A stretch of 64,000 nucleotides of DNA from Bradyrhizobium sp. CCGB01 (GCF_024199795.1 NZ_JANADK010000001.1:8732001-8796000); one strand, 5' to 3'; shown: positions 18,701 to 27,859, counted from the first letter of the stretch. The notes: a model not told the origin generated them from the sequence alone. Made by a program: numbers and translations.

Positions 18701-19003
18701 ATGAACGACCTGCACACGTGGCTTTCCCAGCAACACCACGGCCTGCGCACCTTCCGGACATTCCAGCAAAAGCTCGAGACGCTCGGCCGGGACGATCCCG
18801 CCCAGCGCGGTCTTTGCCGTCTGCTCAGCGGTCTCGTCGGCAGCTATGTCGAGGCGTTTGACGAGGCTCCATTGCCGGTCGAAATTGCTGACAGCGCCTA
18901 TCAGCGCCTGCTGACGCTGGTTGAGAGCATCGACCTCCATGGCGATGCCAGCCGGCGTCTTGCGGACATCAATCGCGTCGCGGACAGCCAACTCTGGCAG
19001 TGA
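18701..19003 (+). CDS. Conserved-looking small cytoplasmic protein, unknown function
   Basis: A 100-residue, mostly helical, soluble protein with an AGAGG ribosome site 5 bases from the ATG. It has no signal peptide or metal motif. Highlights are a Trp-containing N-terminus (MNDLHTWLSQQHHGL) and an acidic middle segment. I do not recognise a family. It is the first gene after the tRNA and looks monocistronic. Confidence 0.6.
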   Translation: MNDLHTWLSQQHHGLRTFRTFQQKLETLGRDDPAQRGLCRLLSGLVGSYVEAFDEAPLPVEIADSAYQRLLTLVESIDLHGDASRRLADINRVADSQLWQ

Positions 19004-19159
19004 CAAGGCAGCGCTGCGCGCGCCTCGCACCGGTGTCCCGGACTTACTGTATCTATAAGCGGCCCCGCGCTCACCATCAGGGCCGCCCCGAGGCGTTCGA
19101 CTTCGCCACGCGACTACCTATATCGTGAGGCGGCGCGTATTGATGCAGCGAGCAGCTTG

Positions 19160-19393
19160 ATGGCCCGGAGACGCACGACGGAAGCGGACGCCGACGACCT
19201 CCCCCGCTATTTCGTCTGGGTCCGGGGCCTCGAAGGCCCCGAGCCGCAGAAATGGATGGCGATGGATTTCGGCATCGATGACTGGAAGCGGCCGCAGGTG
19301 CTGGCCTTTCTGGCGCTGCCGGAGGACGAGCGGCATCTGTCGCTGTCGATACTGGCACGGCGCTATCCGCCGCCGAGGGTTGACGTCCTGTAG
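19160..19393 (+). CDS. Small protein of unknown function
   Basis: A 77-residue protein with a TTG one codon before the ATG as alternative start. It is rich in Arg, Trp and Pro (RYFVWVRGLEGPEP, IDDWKRPQVLAFLALPEDERHLSLSILARRY). No export signal is seen. Its TAG stop lies in the left arm of an inverted repeat, so the element may have set the present C-terminus. No family recognised. Confidence 0.5.
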   Translation: MARRRTTEADADDLPRYFVWVRGLEGPEPQKWMAMDFGIDDWKRPQVLAFLALPEDERHLSLSILARRYPPPRVDVL

Positions 19394-19505
19394 GGTGGGT
19401 TAGCGTCAGTGTAACCCACCACTGTCTCCATCCTCGGGAACAGAAGAGGTGGGTTACGCCAAGCGGGACTGCGCTTCGCGCAGCCGCAGGGCTAACCCAC
19501 CCTAC
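19390..19505. repeat. GTAGGGTGGGTT-type inverted repeat
   Basis: Perfect 15-bp outer arms (GTAGGGTGGGTTAGC and its complement at 19491-19505) enclose inner arms GTAACCCACC (19411) and GGTGGGTTAC (19448). It shares the GTAGGGTGGG outer end with the elements at 17632 and 49612. It lies between convergent genes. Confidence 0.85.
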
Positions 19506-19529
19506 GAAAAAACCACAAGAAGCGATCCC

Positions 19530-20489
19530 TCACTTCCCCCGTGCCGCCGTCGGCGTCAGGCCGAACCTCCGGCGGAAGCTGCGGTTGAAATAAGAGAGGT
19601 CGTTGAAGCCGCAGGCGAAGGCGATGTCGCTGATGCGGCCTTCGCGATGAGCGAGAAGATCGGCGGCCTTGCGCAGGCGCAGCTCGTTGAGGCGCGTGGT
19701 GAAGCTGGCGCCGGCCTCGAACAACAGCTCGTTGACGTAACGTTCGGAGAGACCGGCGGCGGCGGCGAGTCTTTGTGCGGAAAAATCCGACTCGTGGAAG
19801 CGCGCCGCGAGAATCGACAGCACGGCCTTGAGCCGCACGCCGCGCAGGCCCCGGCGTCGCGCCGCAGCGGCGATATCGCCGCGGGCACCGAGACCGATCG
19901 CCGCGAGGTCGAGCAGATGCGCGGCGATGGCCATGCCGGCTTCGTCAGCAGCCGTCGAATGGCGTAGCAGGAGATCGCTGTAGTCCATCGCCAGCGACAG
20001 CGCGCCGCCGGGTTCGAGCTCGCAGCCGACGAGATCGTCGACGTCGGCAACCATCGCGCGCAGCGTATCGACCGGCAGATGCACGTTGGTGAAGCGCTTG
20101 TGGCTGGCGCCGTCGGCGGCGAAGAACGGCTCGTCCAGCTTGAGCAGCACCATCGATCCCGACCGCATGGTGAATTCGCGGCCGCGATGGACCACCTGCG
20201 AAGGGCGGTCGCCGGTGTTGCGCGCGAGGCAAAAGCGGTCGTCGCCGGTCTCGCGCACCTGGCGCTTTTCGCGCCTGACCGTGACGAAGCTGCCGTCGCA
20301 GCGTCCAAGCATGGTGGTGCCGATATGAATCGAGTTCATCGTGGCGCGAAACGGCACGTCGGACGCCGGATCGAGCTCGCCGGTGTTGGAGAAATGCTCG
20401 AACAACTCGGCGAAGCGGATGAAGCGCTGCCGGTCGGACAGGTCCTGCGGCAGCATGTCGGTCGAGAGCGCCTTCCTGATGACGGACAT
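19530..20489 (-). CDS. AraC-family transcriptional regulator
   Basis: The ATG at 20489 (MSVIRKALSTDMLPQDLSDR) is preferred over a longer frame to 20558 that adds a Phe/Pro-rich tail. Residues 1-190 look like the AraC_binding_2 cupin domain (MNSIHIGTTMLGRCDGS). The C-terminal double helix-turn-helix includes LAAAAGLSERYVNELL and ends in FNDLSYFNRSFRRRFGLTPT. It is divergent, across 294 bp, from a small exported protein gene. Targets and ligand are unknown. It differs clearly in sequence from the AraC regulator at 1168. Confidence 0.88.
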   Translation of the reverse strand: MSVIRKALSTDMLPQDLSDRQRFIRFAELFEHFSNTGELDPASDVPFRATMNSIHIGTTMLGRCDGSFVTVRREKRQVRETGDDRFCLARNTGDRPSQVVHRGREFTMRSGSMVLLKLDEPFFAADGASHKRFTNVHLPVDTLRAMVADVDDLVGCELEPGGALSLAMDYSDLLLRHSTAADEAGMAIAAHLLDLAAIGLGARGDIAAAARRRGLRGVRLKAVLSILAARFHESDFSAQRLAAAAGLSERYVNELLFEAGASFTTRLNELRLRKAADLLAHREGRISDIAFACGFNDLSYFNRSFRRRFGLTPTAARGK

Positions 20490-20783
20490 CGAAAGAACTT
20501 CCAAAAGGACTTCTGGGAAAAGCTCGTGCGCGAAAACGTGCCGTGGCCTGTCAGGCAAAAATGAACGACCGCTGAAGACCGGCGAGCGCAGGCTATCAGC
20601 ACGCCAACGTGAATCAAGCTGCGCCGGTCAGTCCAAGCCGCACCACCGTCGGCGCCGGATAGTCCAAGACGACACGCCCGGACGGGCCCTATTCAGGCGA
20701 CGGATGCGGCATCCCGGCACATAAGGGAGTGCATCCGGGCAACCGGGCGGCCCCAGCCTGACGCCCGTGGAGGAGACGACGAC

Positions 20784-21026
20784 ATGCGAACCTCTCTACC
20801 CCGCAGCCTCGTGCTCGGCGGCGCCATCGCGACCAGCCTCTCGATCGGTTACGCGCTCGGCGCGCAGCCGCACATGGACGAAGCCATCGCGATCCTGCAA
20901 TCGGCCCGCGCCGAGCTCGGCAAGGCCGAGCCGAACAAGGGCGGCCATCGCGAGAAGGCGATCGGGTTGATCGACCAGGCGATCGCCGAAGTGCGCGCCG
21001 GCATCACGTTCGCCGCCGGCCATTGA
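20784..21026 (+). CDS. Small exported protein, unknown function
   Basis: An 80-residue protein with a strong GGAGGAG ribosome site. The N-terminus is a signal or anchor (SLVLGGAIATSLSIGYALGA). The rest is two amphipathic helices (MDEAIAILQSARAELGKAE and HREKAIGLIDQAIAEVRAGI), giving a helical hairpin. It is 26 bp ahead of another small exported protein gene and probably cotranscribed with it. No family is recognised. Confidence 0.7.
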   Translation: MRTSLPRSLVLGGAIATSLSIGYALGAQPHMDEAIAILQSARAELGKAEPNKGGHREKAIGLIDQAIAEVRAGITFAAGH

Positions 21027-21052
21027 AGCAACGGCATTCGGGAGGACAAGAC

Positions 21053-21304
21053 ATGATGCGAACCGTGTTTGCCGCAGCCCTCGCACTCGGCGCGATCACA
21101 GGCTCTGCCCAGGCCATGCCGCTCGCCCCGCTTGGCGCAGGCGCGAATGGCGACGTCATCGCAGTCGCCGGCGGCTGCGGCCCCGGCTGGCACCGCGGCC
21201 CCTATGGCGGCTGCCTGAGAAACTACGCCAACCCGGCCGCACATGCTTGCCCGCGCGGCTACCATATCGGCCCCGGCGGCGCGTGCCGCGGCAATGGCAA
21301 ATAG
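21053..21304 (+). CDS. Small exported protein with two CxxGxHxGPxGxC repeats
   Basis: An 83-residue protein with a GGAGGACAAG ribosome site and a Sec signal peptide (FAAALALGAITGSAQA). The mature part has two copies of a Cys/Gly/His motif: CGPGWHRGPYGGC and CPRGYHIGPGGAC. Each could hold a disulfide or a metal. Similar short 'GCGPGxHRGP' proteins are frequent in Bradyrhizobium, but their role is unknown. It follows the helical small protein at 20784. Confidence 0.72.
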   Translation: MMRTVFAAALALGAITGSAQAMPLAPLGAGANGDVIAVAGGCGPGWHRGPYGGCLRNYANPAAHACPRGYHIGPGGACRGNGK

Positions 21305-21573
21305 AGGCTGAACATTTCGCCTCTCCCCGTTCGCTGGGGAGAGGCGATCGCCGGGACGGCTGCTCCGGCCGTCCGACACGCCGCCAGCAAGACGGAATAT
21401 TCCGCGCTCCTTCACCCGACGTCGTGCCACGGCTGCGCGATCCCGCTTGCTACCTCAGCGGGATTATGCACAAAATGCACCTTCATTTTCATGGCGCAAC
21501 CATTGACTGAAATCGGGGAGTGCTGCCCGGCTCCGGCCTGAAGTGCTTCACCGTCGATTGCCGGAGGGGCTCC

Positions 21574-24297
21574 ATGACTCACCATGACGGCGAGCAGAAT
21601 GTCGATTCCGCCAAGCCCAAACACACGCATGACGATGTAGGCGCCGACGGGACGACCGCCACGCCGCCGAAGCGCAAGCTCGTGCTGTTCGCCGACGGCA
21701 CGGGCAACGCGTTCACCGCCCAGGAATCGAGCGTCTGGCGTCTCTATGAAGCGCTCGACCACACCCAGCCGGACCAGATCGCCCACTACATCAAGGGTGT
21801 CGGCACCGCGGGCTGGGCGCCGCTCGCCGCGCTCGACGGCGCCACCGGCATCGGCGTGCCCGGCAACGTCCGCAAGCTCTACCGCTTCCTGTGCTGGAAC
21901 TGGCGCGAGGGCGACGAGATCTACATCTTCGGCTTCAGCCGCGGCGCCTTCACCGCGCGCACGCTGGCAGCCATGATCGCGAGCCAGGGACTGGTGCCGG
22001 CGGAGATCGACGGCACGCCGGTGTCGCATGCGGAGATGGACCGCAACGCGATGGCCGCGTGGCGGGAATACCGCCGCGGCACCGTGCCATTGAACAAGAG
22101 CCTGCCGACGATCTGGATCGCCCGCTTCATCCGCGATGTCCTGCTCTATCTCTATCATGCGATCTGCGGGCACCGTTCCTACGCCAATGTCCGGGCGGAG
22201 ATGAACGGCCGCAAGGACATCGACATCGAATTCATGGGACTGTTCGACACGGTCGAGGCTTACGGCGTCCCGATCGAGGAGCTGCGCGTCGCGATCGACT
22301 GGGCGATCTGGCCGATCTCGTTCCGCAATCACCGGCCCTCGCGCAAGGTGAAGCACATCTGTCATGCGCTGGCGCTGGACGACGAGCGCACCACCTTCCA
22401 TCCGCTGCGCATCGACCAGAGCCATTTGGCGCCAGACCAGACGGTCAAGGAGGTGTGGTTCGCCGGCATGCATTCCGACATCGGCGGCGGCTATCCGGAC
22501 TCCACACTGTCCTTCGTACCGCTGGTCTGGATGACTGATCAGCTCGGCGGCCGGCTCCGCTTCCAGGACGGCGAGATCGAGCACTTCAGGGAATATCAAT
22601 CGGCGATCGGCCCGAAGCACGATTCGCGCAGCAGCGCCGCCGTGTTCTACCGCTACGGACCACGCCCGGTCCTCGCCGGTCAGGTCAATGGCGGGCTGCC
22701 GGTCGTGCACTTCGCCGTCATCGAGCGCATGCTGTTCGGCTGCGACGACTACGCGCCGATCATGCTGCCGGCGGACGCGCTGGTGCTGATGCCCGACGGC
22801 AGCAAGCAGAACCTGATCGAGGACGGTACGCGCGAAGCGATGAAACAGGCCTATCTGGCCAAAGCCACCGGCCCGCGGCGCGAGACGGAGGCCGAAGCCT
22901 TCATCCGCATGAACACGCCCAACGCCGAAATGGCCAGGCTCACGCGCGACACCGTGTGGTGGCGGCGCGTCGCCTATTTCTCGCTGCTGGTCATGGCCGG
23001 GGTGATCGTGGTTTGGCCCTGGATCGCCAGCAGCCTGATCGGTGTGTCGAAGGACAGCGGCCTGCAAGGCACCATGCTGCTGAAAATCATCGCCACCATC
23101 GACTGGCTCGTTGGCGGCGTGCTGGGTCCGCTGGCCAATCTCGTCAGGAACGTCCTGCCATCCTATGCGGCGCCGTGGCTCGACATCACGCTGTACTACC
23201 CGTTCGCCACCTCGATCGTCCTGGCGATCACTTATCTGATCTGGCGCAGGAACACGGTGCTGCGCGACGCCATTCAGGAACGCGCGCGGCTGGCCTGGAG
23301 CAGGCCACACCGCATGGCAAGCCGGCGGCATGTCGACGAGCCCGGCATGCTGCTCCGCTTCGCCCGATGGATGCGGCTGAATGCGGGGCCGGCGCGCCTT
23401 CTCTTCGCAAGGTTCGTTCTGCCCGGCATCTTCCTGCTCATCATCTTCTACTCGGCGCTACTCATTGGTGCGACCAGCATCTTTACCGCCCGCACCGCGA
23501 CCGGAAATATCTGCACTCTCCCCGGGCCGGAGCCCGGGACGCCGGTGCTCGACGAGCCGATCGATGCGCGCGGCCGCTTCGCGACAAAGGAGTTTTGCTG
23601 GTGGAGCGGCCTTGCGGTCGAGAAGGGTCGCAAATACCGCGTCTGGGTCGAGATCGAGGATCCCTGGTTCGATCGCACCATCTTGAGCGGTACGAATGGC
23701 TTCAAGACCTATTTCGTGCGCCATTATCTCGCCCTGCCGACGCTCCGTCAGTTCGGCGCCGCATGGTTCCAGCCCGTGGTGCGCGTCGGCACGAAGGGAA
23801 TGAACGACATTCCGCTGGCGGCCGGCAACGTCATGCCGGCCGACGAATTGCCGCGCCGGATGAATCCGACCATTCCGGCCGAGGACGATGCGGACAAGAG
23901 CAAGGGCAGGTATCCGACCCGGCTCGACAAGACGAAGGAGTTCGAGGCTCTTCCCGAGGACAATTCGCTCAAGCTCGCAGTCAGCAAGCTCGGACCTTTC
24001 GACCCGGTGCCGAAAGACCCTACGGCGCGCGCGATCTGGGAGGGCCAGAAGCTGTCGGGACGGCTGGTCGCGGAATTCGTCGCACCCGACGCCGGCGATC
24101 TGTTCTTCTACGTCAACGACGCCGTGCAGATTTACCCGACCCTGCTGCCGGCACCGTTGCGACCGGCGATGCTCGACGTGGTTCAGGGGCCATACGAGCA
24201 GTTCTACAAGAACAATGCCGGTACCGCGCGCATCGTCGTGCAGCGACTGCCGAGCCCGCTCATGCCGACGGATAAACCGGCCGTGGCGAAGCAGTAA
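21574..24297 (+). CDS. DUF2235 hydrolase with membrane segments and C-terminal domain
   Basis: The start at 21574 has GGAGGGG upstream. Residues ~35-390 form a DUF2235 alpha/beta hydrolase: LVLFADGTGN, the nucleophile elbow GFSRGAFTAR (Ser ~122), and AGMHSDIGGGYPD with the likely acid/His region. This is the fold of Tle1 phospholipase effectors. Around residues 465-660 there are three or four hydrophobic helices (AYFSLLVMAGVIVVWPWIA, YYPFATSIVLAITYLIW, FVLPGIFLLIIFYSALLIGA). The last ~250 residues are soluble and end with FFYVNDAVQIYP and FYKNNAGTARIVVQ, resembling a beta-sandwich lectin-like module. No secretion or immunity genes sit next to it, so an own-envelope role is more likely than an effector. 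A two-component pair lies 100 bp downstream. Confidence 0.82.
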   Translation: MTHHDGEQNVDSAKPKHTHDDVGADGTTATPPKRKLVLFADGTGNAFTAQESSVWRLYEALDHTQPDQIAHYIKGVGTAGWAPLAALDGATGIGVPGNVRKLYRFLCWNWREGDEIYIFGFSRGAFTARTLAAMIASQGLVPAEIDGTPVSHAEMDRNAMAAWREYRRGTVPLNKSLPTIWIARFIRDVLLYLYHAICGHRSYANVRAEMNGRKDIDIEFMGLFDTVEAYGVPIEELRVAIDWAIWPISFRNHRPSRKVKHICHALALDDERTTFHPLRIDQSHLAPDQTVKEVWFAGMHSDIGGGYPDSTLSFVPLVWMTDQLGGRLRFQDGEIEHFREYQSAIGPKHDSRSSAAVFYRYGPRPVLAGQVNGGLPVVHFAVIERMLFGCDDYAPIMLPADALVLMPDGSKQNLIEDGTREAMKQAYLAKATGPRRETEAEAFIRMNTPNAEMARLTRDTVWWRRVAYFSLLVMAGVIVVWPWIASSLIGVSKDSGLQGTMLLKIIATIDWLVGGVLGPLANLVRNVLPSYAAPWLDITLYYPFATSIVLAITYLIWRRNTVLRDAIQERARLAWSRPHRMASRRHVDEPGMLLRFARWMRLNAGPARLLFARFVLPGIFLLIIFYSALLIGATSIFTARTATGNICTLPGPEPGTPVLDEPIDARGRFATKEFCWWSGLAVEKGRKYRVWVEIEDPWFDRTILSGTNGFKTYFVRHYLALPTLRQFGAAWFQPVVRVGTKGMNDIPLAAGNVMPADELPRRMNPTIPAEDDADKSKGRYPTRLDKTKEFEALPEDNSLKLAVSKLGPFDPVPKDPTARAIWEGQKLSGRLVAEFVAPDAGDLFFYVNDAVQIYPTLLPAPLRPAMLDVVQGPYEQFYKNNAGTARIVVQRLPSPLMPTDKPAVAKQ

Positions 24298-24397
24298 GCC
24301 CCCCGCGGCATTGCCGCCCCCATGATTATGGGTGTCGCGGCATCCGCGCTGCGGCTAAGCTTGGCCTTGCGCCGCGGGGGACACGCGGTGCGGGACG

Positions 24398-25087
24398 ATG
24401 ACCATGAGCGAACAGGGCGAGACGGGTGAGGCCATCACCATCCTCCTCGTCGAGGACGACGCGCCGACCTGCTGGCGGCTCCAGGATGCGCTGGTCAAGG
24501 CCGGCTACGAGGTGCGCAGCGCGGGCACGCTCGGTGAGGCGCGTCAGGCCCTGAACGGCGGCGCGCCGCGCGTGCTGCTGACCGACCTGCGGCTGCCCGA
24601 CGGCCACGGTGTCGAGCTGATCCGCGAGACCCGGCAGCGCTTTCCCGACACCGAGATCATGGTGATCTCGGCACTCGGCGACGAGGAAAGCGTGATCTCC
24701 GCGATCACGGTCGGCGCCACCGGCTATCTGCTGAAGGATGCCTTCCCGACCGACATCGCCACCACCGTGCGCGATCTGGTCGCCGGCCATTCGCCGATCT
24801 CGGCCTCGATCGCCCGTTTCATCGTGCGCAGAACGCAAGGTGCCGCGCAGAGCTCGGCCGAGCCGCCGCCGGGCCCCGTGCTCAACACCGCAAGACTGAC
24901 CCCACGCGAGATCGACATTCTCTGGGGCATCGCCAAGGGCTTCAGCTACGCCGAGATCGCGAGTCATCTCGGCCTGTCCAGGCAGACCGTGCCCGGCCAC
25001 ATCAAGAACATCTATCGCAAGCTCGAGGTGCACACGCGCGGCGAAGCGGTGTTCGAGGCGGTGCAGCAGGGCCTGATCAAGCTGTGA
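24398..25087 (+). CDS. NarL/LuxR-type response regulator
   Basis: A receiver domain has the acidic pair EDDAP, the phospho-acceptor Asp in LLTDLRLPDG, the Ser/Thr switch in VISALG and Lys in LLKDAF. A C-terminal LuxR helix-turn-helix (LTPREIDILWGIAKGFSYAEIA, then LSRQTVPGHIKNIYRKLEV) follows. It is 229 residues long and cytoplasmic. Its stop overlaps the start of the histidine kinase gene (GTGA), so the pair is translationally coupled and surely cognate. Target genes are unknown; the neighbouring small exported proteins and the DUF2235 gene are candidates. Confidence 0.93.
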   Translation: MTMSEQGETGEAITILLVEDDAPTCWRLQDALVKAGYEVRSAGTLGEARQALNGGAPRVLLTDLRLPDGHGVELIRETRQRFPDTEIMVISALGDEESVISAITVGATGYLLKDAFPTDIATTVRDLVAGHSPISASIARFIVRRTQGAAQSSAEPPPGPVLNTARLTPREIDILWGIAKGFSYAEIASHLGLSRQTVPGHIKNIYRKLEVHTRGEAVFEAVQQGLIKL

Positions 25088-26988
25088 GCGAGATTGCGGC
25101 GAAGGCACCCCCGCGCACCAGGCGCCGGCTGATTGGCTCGCGCCTCGTGCCTTATCTGCTGCTGCAGGTCTTGATCGTGATCGCCACCATCCTCGGACTG
25201 CGGCTGCTCCAGCCCAGCGATCCCGAGGACTTCGCGCTGAACGGATTTTCGCTGCGGGAGGACGGCGCGAGCCGTCCCGTGACGCTGCCGCATTTCACGT
25301 CGTCGCGTTATTCGCTTGTCGATCCTCCGCTCTACACCGGCACCTTCACTTTCAGAAGCGGCAACGCCGGATGGTCCGTGTACCTGCCGCGCTTCAGCAA
25401 CGCGGTGGAGGTCGCCGTCAACGGCGTCGTCGTGCTCGACTCCCGCCGTGATGCCAACGCCAACCGCCCGGACCGCAACACACCGCAGATCGCGCTCATC
25501 CCCGCCTCGCTGCTGAATGACGGCAGCAACGAGATCACCGTGCGGCTGTTCGTCTGGGGCCCGCTGAAGGGCTTTCTCGACACCGTCTATGTCGGACCGG
25601 ACACCGCGTTGCGTCCGTCCTACGAGACACGCACGCTGCTGTTCGTCACGCTGCCGGTGGCGTTCTCCGCCTGGCAATCGATCCTCGCCGTCATCCTCGC
25701 GATCATGTGGCTGATGCGGCGCCGCGAGCCGGTCTATGGCGTGCTGGCCGTGGCCATGGTGCTCGGCGTCGTGCAGGCATTCTCGCCGCCGCCGGTGCCG
25801 CCGGCGCCGGTGTCCCGGCTCGCCGCAGTGCTGCTCGCATCCGCACCGATCGAGAGCGCCTTGATCGTCGCCTTCGGCGTATTGTTCTTCGGCTGGCGCT
25901 GGCCGCGCTACGGAACGCTGCTGTTCGTGCCGGGGCTCGTCGTGTTCGTGGTCGGACTGATCGCGGGGCCACCACTGCCACGCATTCTATTCCTGGTGCT
26001 CGGCATCCCCACGGTCGGGCTCTGCCTGTTCCTGATGGCCTGCGTCACCGCAGCCGCCGTGGTGCGGCGGCAGGACGCGGCGAGCTTCACGCTCGGCTGC
26101 GCGGTGACCATCGTGCTGACCTGCTGGGTCCACGACATGCTGGCGGCGTTCGAAATCATGACCAACGAGCGCATCTTCGTCTCGCGGCTGTCCTATTCGG
26201 CGATGCTGGTCGCGATCGGCGCCGGGCTGACCTGGCGCTTCGCCCGCGCGCTGAACCAGGTCGACGGCTTTGCAAATCAGCTCGTGACGCGCGTGCGCGA
26301 GGCCGAGGAGCGGTTGAAGGCGAGCTTTGCCCGCGAGGAGGAGCGTGCGCGGGCCGCGGCGCTCGCCAACGAGCGCACACGGCTGATGCGGGACCTCCAT
26401 GACGGCCTCGGCGGCCAGCTTGTCAGCATCGTCGCGCTCTCCGAGCGCGGCCATGAAGGCGCGAGCATCACGGACGCGGCCCGCGCCGCGTTGAAGGACC
26501 TGCGCCTCGTCATCGATTCCATGGACGACATTGGCGGTGACCTGATGCTTGCGCTCGGTTCCTGGCGCGAGCGCGCGGCGGCACAATTGCGCCCGCACGA
26601 CATCGCGCTCGACTGGCGCGTGGCAACACCGCAGGGCCTGCCTCTGCATCCTGAGCTGCGGCCATGGCACGTCATCCAGATCGTCCGCATCCTCGACGAG
26701 GCCGTGACCAACGCGGTCAAGCACGCGCAGGCGCGCCACATCGCCGTGACCATCGAGACCATCGACGATGGGCAGGGGGCGTGTGGCGTGATCAGCGTTG
26801 CGGACGACGGCAAGGGGTTTGCGCTCGCCGGCGAGGCCACAGGCCAGACCGCGCGGGGCCTGCGCAACATGAAAAGCCGTGCCGCACGCTGCGGGGCCGC
26901 GTTCGAGCTGAACTCGGATTTCTCGGGGACGCGTGTGCGGCTGCAATTGCCGCAGGTCTTTCCGGACAGCGACGCCGCCACCGGCTGA
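25084..26988 (+). CDS. Sensor histidine kinase (NarX/HisKA_3 type) with DISM-like sensor
   Basis: A 634-residue kinase with GTG start overlapping the response regulator stop. After one N-terminal helix, residues ~50-190 are a periplasmic beta-sandwich like 7TMR-DISMED domains (YTGTFTFRSGNAGWSVYLPRF, NEITVRLFVWGP). About seven membrane helices then span residues ~190-400. The HisKA_3 phospho-acceptor is His in LMRDLHDGLGGQLVS and the ATPase domain shows DEAVTNAVKHAQA (N box) and SVADDGKGF (G1 box). The carbohydrate-binding-like sensor fold suggests an extracellular organic ligand, but this is inference. Confidence 0.9.
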   Translation: MSEIAAKAPPRTRRRLIGSRLVPYLLLQVLIVIATILGLRLLQPSDPEDFALNGFSLREDGASRPVTLPHFTSSRYSLVDPPLYTGTFTFRSGNAGWSVYLPRFSNAVEVAVNGVVVLDSRRDANANRPDRNTPQIALIPASLLNDGSNEITVRLFVWGPLKGFLDTVYVGPDTALRPSYETRTLLFVTLPVAFSAWQSILAVILAIMWLMRRREPVYGVLAVAMVLGVVQAFSPPPVPPAPVSRLAAVLLASAPIESALIVAFGVLFFGWRWPRYGTLLFVPGLVVFVVGLIAGPPLPRILFLVLGIPTVGLCLFLMACVTAAAVVRRQDAASFTLGCAVTIVLTCWVHDMLAAFEIMTNERIFVSRLSYSAMLVAIGAGLTWRFARALNQVDGFANQLVTRVREAEERLKASFAREEERARAAALANERTRLMRDLHDGLGGQLVSIVALSERGHEGASITDAARAALKDLRLVIDSMDDIGGDLMLALGSWRERAAAQLRPHDIALDWRVATPQGLPLHPELRPWHVIQIVRILDEAVTNAVKHAQARHIAVTIETIDDGQGACGVISVADDGKGFALAGEATGQTARGLRNMKSRAARCGAAFELNSDFSGTRVRLQLPQVFPDSDAATG

Positions 26989-27123
26989 AAAGCCCCCTCC
27001 CCGAACGTGTGGGACGCGCGGAGAGAGGGAACGGGCCGGATTATTGTCATGCGGAGGACGGGGGGTTCGTCCGCAAGGCTCCGTCGCCCGAAGCGATGCA
27101 ATCAACTCAATCGAACGAGATCG

Positions 27124-27408
27124 TCAGCGCACGCCGACGCGATTGACCGGACCGCCGCGATTCATCGGCGTACCGGCGCGAACGCCGACACCGGGCGCAC
27201 CGACGCCCGGCGTTGCCACCGCCGCTGCTGCGACCGGTGCGCCAACCACGACTGCCGCGGTCGGCCGCACCACGCAGCCCTTGGGCACGCCGACCGTCTT
27301 GCAATAGACCACCGCCTGCGCCGGGCTCGTGCCCAGCGACACCATTGCCGCACCCGCGAGCATCATGACTGTCAGCCCGGCGCTCAGCGCTCCCACGTTC
27401 TTCGACAT
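27124..27408 (-). CDS. Small exported Val/Ala/Gly-rich protein
   Basis: The ATG at 27408 follows AGGAGAGCAAG. The 94-residue product has a Sec signal peptide (GLTVMMLAGAAMVSLGTSPAQA) and a short mature part with two Cys (YCKTVGVPKGCVVRP) and a low-complexity Val/Ala/Gly-Pro tail. The Cys pair could form one disulfide. A longer frame to 27549 is unlikely. No family recognised. Confidence 0.65.
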   Translation of the reverse strand: MSKNVGALSAGLTVMMLAGAAMVSLGTSPAQAVVYCKTVGVPKGCVVRPTAAVVVGAPVAAAAVATPGVGAPGVGVRAGTPMNRGGPVNRVGVR

Positions 27409-27634
27409 CTTGCTCTCCTGCTTCCCGTTCGGCGCCCCGATGCAATCACCGGGTCTCGCAGCCGACGTGCAGCCTGAATGGCAAAAGGCGGCGCGCAGAT
27501 ACATGCCATGAAGATGGGGGGGCGGCGGCAGGGCCGATGCCATGAACATGGCATGGACCGGCCATGGGCCCCCGCGAGATGGTCCGGCTCACCCGATCCC
27601 AGCGGGACCATTCACAATCCCAACGAGGTGCTTC

Positions 27635-27859
27635 ATGAAAACTTCAGTTCTTGCCGCGCTGCTGCTCGCTGCCGCCACCCTGCCCGCCGCCGCGCAATCC
27701 GGTCCGACGCCGCAGGAGCAGATGGCCTGCCGCAGCGACGCCGGCAAATTCTGCGCCGAACATATCGGCAAGCCGCCGCAGATGAATGCCTGCCTGCGCG
27801 AGAACAAGACCAAGCTCTCGGACGCCTGCCGCAAGGTGGTGGAGTCGCACGGCGGGTGA
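27635..27859 (+). CDS. Small exported Cys-rich repeat protein
   Basis: A 74-residue protein with a Sec signal peptide (VLAALLLAAATLPAAAQS). The mature part is one Cys-rich (GLG1-like) repeat with spacing ACRSDAGKFCAEH ... MNACLREN ... LSDACRKV, four Cys likely in two disulfides. This type of short exported protein is common in Bradyrhizobium; its role is unknown. An earlier ATG at 27542 would remove the signal from the N-terminus and was not used. Confidence 0.75.
   Translation: MKTSVLAALLLAAATLPAAAQSGPTPQEQMACRSDAGKFCAEHIGKPPQMNACLRENKTKLSDACRKVVESHGG

Noticed and set aside
21412..23331. 639-codon reverse-strand frame opposite the DUF2235 gene
   Set aside because: Composition is Arg/Asp/His-rich without motifs, and the forward frame shows the catalytic GFSRG motif.
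21574..24297. T6SS effector call for the DUF2235 protein
   Set aside because: No VgrG, PAAR, Hcp or immunity gene nearby, and the protein has internal membrane helices not typical of Tle1.
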